DNA from: Sphingomonadaceae bacterium
Lineage (GTDB): Bacteria; Pseudomonadota; Alphaproteobacteria; Sphingomonadales; Sphingomonadaceae
NCBI GenBank assembly: GCA_947451875.1
Contig: CANGBE010000053.1
Span: 1-8,646 of the forward strand
Reading direction: 5' to 3'
Length of the DNA stretch: 8,646 nt
Below are positions 1-5,789 of the stretch, one piece after another; within the stretch, counting starts at the first letter, position 1; each line of letters begins with the position of its first letter. Made by a program: the position numbers and the translations under genes. The notes beneath the pieces are model-generated. The model did no database searches. It was not told the origin of the DNA and worked only from the letters and a program-made list of their open reading frames with translations.

Positions 1-958
1 CGTCGGCCAGCACTTCCACCAGCGCACCAACATCACGCAGGCCAAGGTTCAGGCCTTGCCCAGCAATCGGGTGCATGCCGTGCGCCGCATCGCCGATCAG
101 CGCCAGCCGGTGATCGACGATGTGACGCGAATGGTGGAAGTTGAGCGGATAGGCCATGCGCGGTGCGGCCAGCTCCACACGCCCAAGAATCTCGCCAACC
201 CGCGATTGCACTTCGGCGAGGAAGGCCGTGTCAGACAGACCCATCCAGCCAGCCGCATCCTTTTCCGCCACGGTCCAGACCAGCGCCGAACGGTGCCGCC
301 CGTTCTGGTCGAGCAGCGGCAGCAGCGCGAATGGTCCGGCGGGGTAGAAGATTTCCCAGGCCACGCCTTCATGGCTCTTTTCATGGTACAGCGCCGTCAC
401 CTGTGCGCGGTGCTTGTAATCCCACTTGGCGAGGCTGAAGCCTGCCTCGTCTCGGGTTACCGACTGACGCCCCTCGGCAACGACCATCAGGTTGCCAGTC
501 AGCTTGCGCCCGTCCTTCAGGGTAACGGCAACCCCGTGCGCCCCGCAATCCCGTTCGGCAACTTCGGCGCCCATGTGCCAGGCGATGGCAGGCTCGTGCT
601 TGGCCGCTTCGAACAGGGCGATGCGGATATCGCGGTTGGCATACATCCGGCCCAGCGTGCCCTCTTCCGGCCCCGGGCGGAAATCAATGCGGCCGGGCTT
701 CATCTCATCCGTCACCGCAATCGCCTGAATCGGGCAGCCGAGCGGGGCCAGCGCATCGCCGAGGCCGATATTGCAAAACAGGTTCCAACTGGCAGTGGAG
801 ATCGCCGACGCGCGGCCATCGACGCCCTCTGCGGTCAACTCCTCAGGCGTGGCGCGGTCGACGACGTGAGAGGTCAGGCCTGCTTTTGCCGCAGCCAATG
901 CCAGCGTCATGCCGACAAGGCCGCCGCCAAGGATGATCAGGTCGCGGTGATCGCTCAT
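1..958 (-). CDS. UbiH/UbiF/Coq6-family FAD-dependent monooxygenase, 3' end beyond the window
   Basis: This is a flavoprotein hydroxylase of the ubiquinone-biosynthesis type (UbiH/UbiF/UbiL/Coq6 group), which adds ring hydroxyls to quinone precursors at the inner membrane. Seen over 319 readable residues: an N-terminal FAD-binding loop (IILGGGLVGMTLA, about residues 8-20), DGRASAIS (47-54), a DG-type motif reading VAEGRQSVTR (160-169, Glu where Asp is usual), FALLPL (210-215), and the second FAD motif GDAAHGMHPIAGQGLNLG (289-306). Family members are about 400 residues, so roughly the last 80 lie outside the window. The ATG at 958-956 overlaps the phosphatase stop (ATGA, 958-955), which fixes the start and suggests translational coupling. 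Family membership is firm. Which ring position it hydroxylates cannot be told from this fragment, so no symbol is given. Confidence 0.92.
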   Translation of the reverse strand, partial: MSDHRDLIILGGGLVGMTLALAAAKAGLTSHVVDRATPEELTAEGVDGRASAISTASWNLFCNIGLGDALAPLGCPIQAIAVTDEMKPGRIDFRPGPEEGTLGRMYANRDIRIALFEAAKHEPAIAWHMGAEVAERDCGAHGVAVTLKDGRKLTGNLMVVAEGRQSVTRDEAGFSLAKWDYKHRAQVTALYHEKSHEGVAWEIFYPAGPFALLPLLDQNGRHRSALVWTVAEKDAAGWMGLSDTAFLAEVQSRVGEILGRVELAAPRMAYPLNFHHSRHIVDHRLALIGDAAHGMHPIAGQGLNLGLRDVGALVEVLAD

Positions 959-2598
959 TTGCAAGTATTCCCCACCCCGCCATCCAGATCGAGGCAGCGC
1001 CCGTCAAAGCTGCCCGCCGGAACCGGCACATGCAGCAGCGCAGCGAGGCTTGGCGCGATGTCCACTGTTTCTACCGGAGCAGGCTGTTCAAAGCCCTTTA
1101 TCCCCTTGCGCCAGAACATCAGCGGCACGCGGCGGTCATAGTCCCATGCCGAACCGTGGGTGGCGGTATAGCCCTTCGCCGCCTCGGGGATTGGCACCAC
1201 AGCGCGATCAAGCAGCACGACGATGTCGCCCGAGCGCAGCGGATCAAAGCTGGTCCGCGCGCGTTCGCGCAGGGTCCAGTCTTGTGGGTTTCCGGTTGGC
1301 AGCGGCGAAGCGGATAGCTCGCCTGCGCCATAGGCAGCCGCAACTTGCGGGTGAGCACGAAGGCGGGCGATCACCGCATCGGTTGCCAGCCCGCGCTGCT
1401 GCTCGGTCAGTTTCTTCGAGAGGTAATAGTCGCCAAACGGCGCATCGCCATAGAGCAGCGGGCCATCAATGGTCAGCTTCAGGCTGGAAGCGATTTCCTT
1501 GCCCAGCGCCGAAGGAGCCAGAGCCGGATCGACCCGCACGGCGCGCGGCAGGGCCTGCTGGTCAAGCCGCTCTGGCAGATCAAGCCCGCCATGATCAGCG
1601 CTCAGCACCACGGCATAGTCAATCCCGGCCTTGTCGAGCTTTTGGAAGAACAGCCCGAGATTGCGATCAAGCTCGGCCATCTGCACACACATTTCGACAC
1701 CCTCGGAGCCGACGGCGTGGCCGATGTAATCGGTGGCCGAAAGGCTGACCGAGAGAATATCCGGCACATCGCCCTTACCCAGCTTCAAGCTGTCCACCAG
1801 CCGTCCAGCGAGATCGAGCGTTGCCGCATCCATGCGCGGCGATACGCGGAAGCCATCGGCATCCTTGGCGGTCAGGGCAAAGCGCCCCTGCCCGACATCG
1901 CCAGCCTTACCCGCCGCCACCGCGACATCGCGCGGGGCGCACCATGCTGGAGCGGCGTAGGGCTTGGCGCCCTTGGCAATCACGGCGCTCATCGCCTTGT
2001 TCTCGGCCTCTGCAGCGGCGGATAACGCGGTGCCCCTGAAGGTGACGAAAGCGCCGCTCTTGTACCAATAGGCCTCGTCAATCCGGTGCCCGCCCATCAT
2101 CACAACGGCGCGGTCTTTGGCCGAAACGGCGACATTGCGTGACAGCGGCCAAGCGGCCTTCATGTACTCGCCCAGCGTCGGCATTTTCAGGTGCCGCGCC
2201 GAAACCACCGGATCGCGCGAGGTGGAAGCGGGATCGTTCTCGTCCTCGGCGCAATAGACGCGCTTGTCGGCGCGGGTCAGGCTGAGATCGAACCAGTTGT
2301 TGGCAATGATCCCGCTGCGCGCCGGGTGGACGCCGGTAAGCAAAGTAGAGTGGCCGGGGCAAGTCTCGGTCGCCGCGTGGCTCTGGAAGGCCGAGGGAAA
2401 CACCGCGCCTGTGGTCAATCGCGCCATGCCGCCGGTATAGCGCTGGCGATACTGGGCAAACAGATCAGCGCTGAACTGGTCAATCGACACCGCGACGATC
2501 AGCTTGGGCGGCGTGGGCGCTTCATCGGCGAGGGCCGGTGCGGCAACAAGAGCGAGGGCAACAGCGGCGAACCGGGCCAGAGTCAGCGGACTTCGCAT
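955..2598 (-). CDS. phoK: Secreted PhoK/SPAP-type alkaline phosphatase
   Basis: This is a metal-dependent phosphomonoesterase of the type I phosphodiesterase/nucleotide pyrophosphatase fold, expected to release phosphate from organic esters outside the cytoplasm. The 547-residue protein has a signal peptide (charged start, hydrophobic run to about residue 22, AxA-type site at ALADEA). Its sequence follows the Sphingomonas PhoK/SPAP enzyme nearly end to end. By my alignment from memory every known active-site position is present, shifted by ten: Asp40, nucleophile Thr79 (ATETCPGHS), Asn100, Lys161 and Arg163 (KDR), Asp290 and His294 (SATDYIGH), Asp335-His336 (SADHGG) and His481 (ATHGS). The frame stays open upstream to 2838, but the ATG at 2598 is chosen because it precedes the signal peptide and has an AAGGAAG ribosome site. 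The stop overlaps the downstream monooxygenase start. No Pho box was seen upstream. The symbol rests on homology, not on tested function. Confidence 0.93.
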   Translation of the reverse strand: MRSPLTLARFAAVALALVAAPALADEAPTPPKLIVAVSIDQFSADLFAQYRQRYTGGMARLTTGAVFPSAFQSHAATETCPGHSTLLTGVHPARSGIIANNWFDLSLTRADKRVYCAEDENDPASTSRDPVVSARHLKMPTLGEYMKAAWPLSRNVAVSAKDRAVVMMGGHRIDEAYWYKSGAFVTFRGTALSAAAEAENKAMSAVIAKGAKPYAAPAWCAPRDVAVAAGKAGDVGQGRFALTAKDADGFRVSPRMDAATLDLAGRLVDSLKLGKGDVPDILSVSLSATDYIGHAVGSEGVEMCVQMAELDRNLGLFFQKLDKAGIDYAVVLSADHGGLDLPERLDQQALPRAVRVDPALAPSALGKEIASSLKLTIDGPLLYGDAPFGDYYLSKKLTEQQRGLATDAVIARLRAHPQVAAAYGAGELSASPLPTGNPQDWTLRERARTSFDPLRSGDIVVLLDRAVVPIPEAAKGYTATHGSAWDYDRRVPLMFWRKGIKGFEQPAPVETVDIAPSLAALLHVPVPAGSFDGRCLDLDGGVGNTCK

Positions 2599-2602
2599 AA
2601 GG

Positions 2603-2609
2603 CTTCCTT
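2603..2609 (-). promoter_or_regulatory. Ribosome binding site of the alkaline phosphatase gene
   Basis: On the minus strand this reads AAGGAAG, four bases before the ATG at 2598. It decides the start: the open frame continues 80 codons further upstream, but that extension crosses the divergent promoter region and would bury the signal peptide. Confidence 0.7.
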
Positions 2610-2675
2610 GAATTGATCCGCCTTTAAGGGCAGGACCGTGTTGATCCGATTGATGGCGACGCCATGCGATTGGCG

Positions 2676-2693
2676 CAAGTGTTGATGCACTTG
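2676..2693. repeat. Inverted repeat CAAGTG-N6-CACTTG, candidate operator
   Basis: CAAGTG (2676-2681), spacer TTGATG, then CACTTG (2688-2693): perfect 6-bp arms ending 25 bp before the GTG start of the DsbD-like gene. It could be a dimeric regulator site or a small hairpin in the leader RNA. With six-base arms, chance cannot be excluded. Confidence 0.35.
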
Positions 2694-2718
2694 TTGATAA
2701 ACGAAAGTAGCAAAGCAA

Positions 2719-4794
2719 GTGCCAGCCTATCGCCGCCTTATTGCAGTGCTGTTGCAGGTTCTGGCGCTGGTGCTTGCTGTGCCAGTGCAGGCACAGATGC
2801 CGCCTTGGGGAGAAGCGCCGACCACGCATGACCCCCACATCGCCCCTGCCCTGATCGCAGAAGGGTCTGATGCTCCGAGCCGGACGGTAATGCTGGCAAT
2901 TTCAATGCAACCAAAGCCCGGCTGGCACGGCTATTGGAAGAATCCGGGTGATGCTGGTCTGGGTTTGAAGCTTGAAACCTACATTGGCTCGAAAAAGGTC
3001 GAGTTTGGTCAGCCCCTCTATCCAGTACCGGGAACCCTTCTGATCAGCGGCTTGATGAATCATGTCTTTGACCGCAAATATGTCGTGCTTGTGCCCTTCA
3101 CCATTCCTCAGAATGCGACCCCCGGCACCATACTGCCCGCTCGAATTTATGCGCAGTGGCTAGCCTGTACCGAACAGATCTGCGTTCCTGAAAATGCAAT
3201 TCTTGAGGCCAAGGTGCCAGTCGCTGCGCCGGGAGAAAAGGTCTGGCACGATCCCCGCTTTGACGCATGGCGCGCAGCTCTCCCCGCGCCTCTCGGTGCC
3301 AAGGCCAGCTTTGCCATCGACTCCAAGACCGTCCGCATCGGCATCCCCCTGCCCAAGTCGCTCGCCCTGTCCGGCCCGCATCTTTTCCCCGAGACCGACC
3401 ACCTGATCGCTTATGCTGCGCCCCAGGAGTTCCGCCGCAAGGACGATATGCTGGTGGTCACACTCAAGCGCCCCGCTCTCGCCGCCGACGATCCAACCGA
3501 GATCAAAGGCGTGCTCCGGCTGAATGGCGCGGGCGACGGGGTGGAGTTCACCGCTTCGCCCGGAACTGTCCCCACTGGCGGCGAGCTGGTGGCCGATCCC
3601 GCCGCCAAGCCGCCGCTCTCGCTGCCGCTGTTTCTGCTCGCCGCGCTTTTGGGAGGCCTGATCCTCAACGTGATGCCCTGCGTCTTCCCGATCCTGTCCC
3701 TCAAAGCCCTCAGCCTCGCCCGCGCGGGTGAGAGCGAGGCTGAGGCGCGGGCCGAAGGGCTGGCCTATACCGCCGGCGTCGTGCTCGCTTGCGCCATTCT
3801 CGGCGCGGTGCTGCTGGCGCTGAGAGCTGCGGGGCAAGAGGTTGGCTGGGCCTTCCAACTGCAGGAGCCGGGCGTAGTCGTCGCGCTGCTGCTGCTGGCT
3901 GTCACCATCACCGCCAACCTTACGGGATTGTTCGAATTCGCCATTCCAGGCTTTGCCGGAGCGGCCAATCCCAAGAGCGCTTTTGCCACTGGGCTGCTGG
4001 CGGCCTTCGTCGCCACCCCCTGCACCGGCCCGTTCATGGCCGCCGCGATGGGCGCGGCGTTGCTGCTGCCGGTGGCGCAAGGGATGCTACTGTTCATCGC
4101 GCTGGGCCTCGGCATTGCCCAGCCCTTCCTCGCGGTAGCTTACATCCCCGCGCTGCGCCGCCTGCTGCCGAGGCCGGGGGCGTGGATGGTGTGGTTCAAG
4201 AAGCTGATGGCCGTGCCGATGGCGCTCACCGCACTCGCACTGCTGTGGCTGTGCTGGCGGCTTGGCGGAACGTGGTTCGGCGCCATCTGCGCCTTCTTCG
4301 CGCTCGCGCTGGTGATTGCTCTCGCCGCAACCGGACGGCGGCAACGCGCAGGCAAGGCGGCGGGCTGGATGCTTGCGGGGCTGCTATTGCTGATCGCGCT
4401 GGTTGCTGCCGAAAAGCTCCCCAAGCTCTACAACCCGCCCAAGCCGGGCATCGAGTCCATCCTCCCCTCGCAGCCCTTCTCGGAAGAGGCCCTCGCCAAG
4501 GCACGCGCCAGCGGCAAGCCAGTATTCGTCTACTTCACCGCCGACTGGTGCCTTACTTGCAAGGTCAACGAAAGCGCCGCCATCGAGCGCGAGGAAACCA
4601 AGGCGGCGTTCGAGAAAGCTGGCGTGCAAGTGCTGGTGGGTGACTGGACAAGGCGCGACCCTGCGATCACCCGCTTCCTGACGGCGCAGGGCGCGGCGGG
4701 CGTGCCGCTCTACCTGTGGTACGCGCCGGGCAAGGATGCGGAACAGTTGCCGCAGGTGCTGTCGAGCGGGTTGTTGGCGGGGAAGGCCCAATAA
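2719..4794 (+). CDS. dsbD: DsbD/ScsB-type thiol:disulfide interchange protein (cytoplasm-to-periplasm electron transfer)
   Basis: This inner-membrane reductase would pass electrons from cytoplasmic thioredoxin to periplasmic disulfide proteins. The 691-residue protein has a signal peptide (PAYRR, then a hydrophobic run, cleavage near VQA-QM at 25). A periplasmic N-domain follows with the pair C150/C155 (WLACTEQICVPE). The multi-helix membrane core spans about 302-562, with Cys321 (NVMPCVFP) and Cys435 (ATPCTGPF). The C-terminal thioredoxin-like domain (about 585-691) carries WCLTCK (C611/C614) and a cis-Pro loop at GVPL. It is longer than E. coli DsbD, mainly because of a larger N-domain, as in ScsB-like members. 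The GTG at 2719 is the first possible start after an in-frame TAA (2698-2700). No strong ribosome site precedes it. The gene is alone on its strand, and partner proteins are not visible. DsbD-family function is firm; DsbD versus ScsB is open. Confidence 0.9.
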   Translation: MPAYRRLIAVLLQVLALVLAVPVQAQMPPWGEAPTTHDPHIAPALIAEGSDAPSRTVMLAISMQPKPGWHGYWKNPGDAGLGLKLETYIGSKKVEFGQPLYPVPGTLLISGLMNHVFDRKYVVLVPFTIPQNATPGTILPARIYAQWLACTEQICVPENAILEAKVPVAAPGEKVWHDPRFDAWRAALPAPLGAKASFAIDSKTVRIGIPLPKSLALSGPHLFPETDHLIAYAAPQEFRRKDDMLVVTLKRPALAADDPTEIKGVLRLNGAGDGVEFTASPGTVPTGGELVADPAAKPPLSLPLFLLAALLGGLILNVMPCVFPILSLKALSLARAGESEAEARAEGLAYTAGVVLACAILGAVLLALRAAGQEVGWAFQLQEPGVVVALLLLAVTITANLTGLFEFAIPGFAGAANPKSAFATGLLAAFVATPCTGPFMAAAMGAALLLPVAQGMLLFIALGLGIAQPFLAVAYIPALRRLLPRPGAWMVWFKKLMAVPMALTALALLWLCWRLGGTWFGAICAFFALALVIALAATGRRQRAGKAAGWMLAGLLLLIALVAAEKLPKLYNPPKPGIESILPSQPFSEEALAKARASGKPVFVYFTADWCLTCKVNESAAIEREETKAAFEKAGVQVLVGDWTRRDPAITRFLTAQGAAGVPLYLWYAPGKDAEQLPQVLSSGLLAGKAQ

Positions 4795-4795
4795 A

Positions 4796-4814
4796 TCCTC
4801 CCTGCAGGGGAGGA
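4796..4814 (+). terminator. Hairpin after the DsbD-like gene, possible terminator or dispersed palindrome
   Basis: TCCTCCC (4796-4802), loop TGCAG, GGGAGGA (4808-4814): perfect 7-bp arms starting one base after the stop codon. There is no T-run behind it, so it is not a textbook intrinsic terminator. It may act as an mRNA 3' stabiliser, or be one copy of a short palindrome scattered through the genome. Confidence 0.5.
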
Positions 4815-5054
4815 ATATCCATTTTCCTACACCCGCGCTTTCTGACAAAAACCCCTCGCGCTCTTTGACCTCGTCCATCATCCAAACCAGCGACCTTAAC
4901 CGGCCAGTTAATTCCCCGCGCTTTCTCCGCGTCAACCTCACCACCAAAAAACCCCAGAATTCTGCCGCTAAGAGCCCCAAAATCGAAGTTGACAAGGTGT
5001 CAACTGTGTCAACCTCAAACCGCCTCGAACCACCTCAGCCACCCCGCCCATCGC
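4815..5054. other. Non-coding, repeat-rich stretch between dsbD and the fliD remnant
   Basis: No protein with recognisable similarity was found in any frame. Several short repeats are packed here. CCCGCGCTTTCT occurs twice (4832-4843, 4915-4926), each followed by an A-rich run and CCCC. GTCAACCTCA occurs twice (4931-4940, 5008-5017). There is a near-palindrome TTAACCGGCCAGTTAA (4896-4911, one mismatched pair) and a perfect palindrome CAGAATTCTG (4955-4964). Three copies of a TGTCAAC motif sit at 4988-5013. The stretch ends where FliD similarity begins abruptly, so it may be the scar of a rearrangement or a degenerate non-coding element. No transposase gene or matched terminal repeats are visible. 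Confidence 0.55.
4988..5013. repeat. TGTCAAC repeats: inverted pair plus a third direct copy
   Basis: GTTGACA (4988-4994), spacer AGG, TGTCAAC (4998-5004), then another TGTCAAC (5007-5013). The first two form a perfect inverted repeat. The two direct copies start nine bases apart. TTGACA at 4989-4994 also equals the -35 consensus, but no good -10 follows. Possible roles are an operator upstream of the fliD'-fliS fragment or part of the surrounding repeat element; neither is proven. Confidence 0.5.
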
Positions 5055-5402
5055 CTCTTTCAGCTTGGCCAGCGCCTGACCGCGGCGCTCAAGGCCGATC
5101 CTGCAGGGGTTGCAGCGATGTTCACCAACGGCTTGTACGGTGTTTTTGCCAGCTTTGACGGGATCGCCCGCGATGCCACGACAGTGACCAATCCCAGCTC
5201 GCTCGGCGGTTCGATTTCCAAGTACACCAAGATGAAAACCAAGATCGGCGATGATCAGACGACGCTGGCCGCCAAGCAGGATGTCCTGCGCACGCAGCTG
5301 GTGGCGCGCTTTGCCAAGCTGAATGCCGGGGTCGGACAGTCTAAATCGACGCTGAGCTTCCTGCAGAACCAGATCGCCGCGTGGAACGGGAGCAGGAACT
5401 GA
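5055..5402 (+). pseudogene. fliD: fliD remnant: C-terminal ~115 codons of the flagellar filament cap protein
   Basis: FliD caps the growing flagellar filament and is normally well over 400 residues. Only its C-terminal part is here. FliD_C-like features are RLTAALKADPAGVAAMF near the start, the SFDGIARDAT segment, LGGSISKY, a long helical tract with KIGDDQTTLAAKQDVLRTQL, and the ending KSTLSFLQNQIAAWN. Similarity starts at about 5055-5073. Upstream, no frame reads like the missing N-terminal and D2/D3 domains, so this is a 5' truncation rather than a simple frameshift. The frame stays open back past a TTG at 4989, and the first in-frame ATG is at 5118. The TGA overlaps the fliS ATG (TGATG). 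Without its N-terminal leg and head domains the product should not form a working cap. The start coordinate is approximate. Confidence 0.8.
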
Positions 5403-5779
5403 TGTCGCTGCTCGCCCGCCACCCCCCGCAGGACGCCTATCGCCGCGTCGAAATTGATGCCCGCGTCGGTGGATCGGACCCGCGCCAGCTGGTAACGCTT
5501 TGCTATGAGCAGCTGATCGGCGCGCTGGGATCGGCGCTTCATGCCGGGCAGACCAGCGACAATCGCGGCAAAAGCCAGGCGATCACCAAGGCGCTGTCAG
5601 CGCTCACCGCCCTGCAGATTGGCGTTACCGGGGATGCGCAGGTGGCTTGGGCTCTGCGGCATCTTTACGAAGCGACGCGCAAGGCCTTGCTCGACAGCGC
5701 GCTGGCTTTTGATGCCAACTCGATTGCCACGATCCGGAACGATTACGTCGACATTCTGAAGGCGATGACCGCAGCCTAG
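5402..5779 (+). CDS. fliS: Flagellar export chaperone FliS (orphan)
   Basis: FliS is a small cytoplasmic helical chaperone that binds the C-terminus of flagellin and keeps it from polymerising before export. The 125-residue product has the usual family size and pattern: an N-terminal Tyr (DAYRRVEIDARV, 11-22), the SDPRQLVTLCYEQLIGAL segment (25-42), a Lys-rich middle helix (KSQAITKALSALTAL), the LRHLYEATRKALLDSA segment (85-100), and a closing helix. It shows no stop, frameshift or missing helix. The ATG at 5402 overlaps the fliD' stop, and GGGAGCAGG lies just upstream as a ribosome site. This is the normal fliD-fliS order. No other flagellar gene is in the window and its fliD partner is truncated, so it may be a non-functional leftover unless a flagellar cluster persists elsewhere. 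It converges on pit with a 10-bp gap. Confidence 0.85.
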   Translation: MSLLARHPPQDAYRRVEIDARVGGSDPRQLVTLCYEQLIGALGSALHAGQTSDNRGKSQAITKALSALTALQIGVTGDAQVAWALRHLYEATRKALLDSALAFDANSIATIRNDYVDILKAMTAA

Positions 5780-5789
5780 CTTCCGGCGC

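Larger units (their letters stand above)
2599..2718. promoter_or_regulatory. Divergent promoter region between phosphatase and DsbD-like genes
   Basis: These 120 bp separate the two divergent genes, so both promoters should lie here. Visible elements are two direct copies of TTGATCCG (2613-2620 and 2641-2648, 28 bp apart) and a perfect inverted repeat (2676-2693, listed separately). I found no convincing -35/-10 pair by eye and no Pho-box-like TGTCAT repeat. That promoters lie here is inferred from gene orientation. Confidence 0.55.

Noticed and set aside
56..1141. 361-codon plus-strand open frame
   Set aside because: It lies opposite the UbiH-type gene and the end of the phosphatase, whose motifs are unmistakable. 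Its translation is Arg/Pro/His-rich without any recognisable domain, typical of an antisense frame in GC-rich DNA.
1345..2025. 226-codon plus-strand open frame
   Set aside because: It is antisense to the middle of the phosphatase, including catalytic segments, and has no domain or ribosome site that I can see.
2599..2838. 80-codon N-terminal extension of the phosphatase
   Set aside because: It would cover the divergent promoter region and the first codons of dsbD, and would place about 80 residues before a clear signal peptide. A ribosome site supports the ATG at 2598.
3160..4080. 306-codon minus-strand open frame inside dsbD
   Set aside because: It is low-complexity (Gly/Gln/Arg-rich) and antisense to the DsbD membrane core.
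4384..4995. 203-codon minus-strand open frame reaching into the repeat-rich stretch
   Set aside because: Two thirds lie antisense to the thioredoxin domain of dsbD. The N-terminal part is short and hydrophobic, but it coincides with the repeat island and has no recognised family.
4988..5013. TGTCAAC repeats as a plasmid-type origin iteron array or CRISPR
   Set aside because: There are only three short copies with no replication gene, no AT-rich tract and no spacers. This is too little for either.
5381..5401. Upstream GTG start for fliS (seven extra codons)
   Set aside because: It overlaps the fliD' end and the ribosome site. The ATG at 5402 has correct spacing and the usual TGATG coupling.
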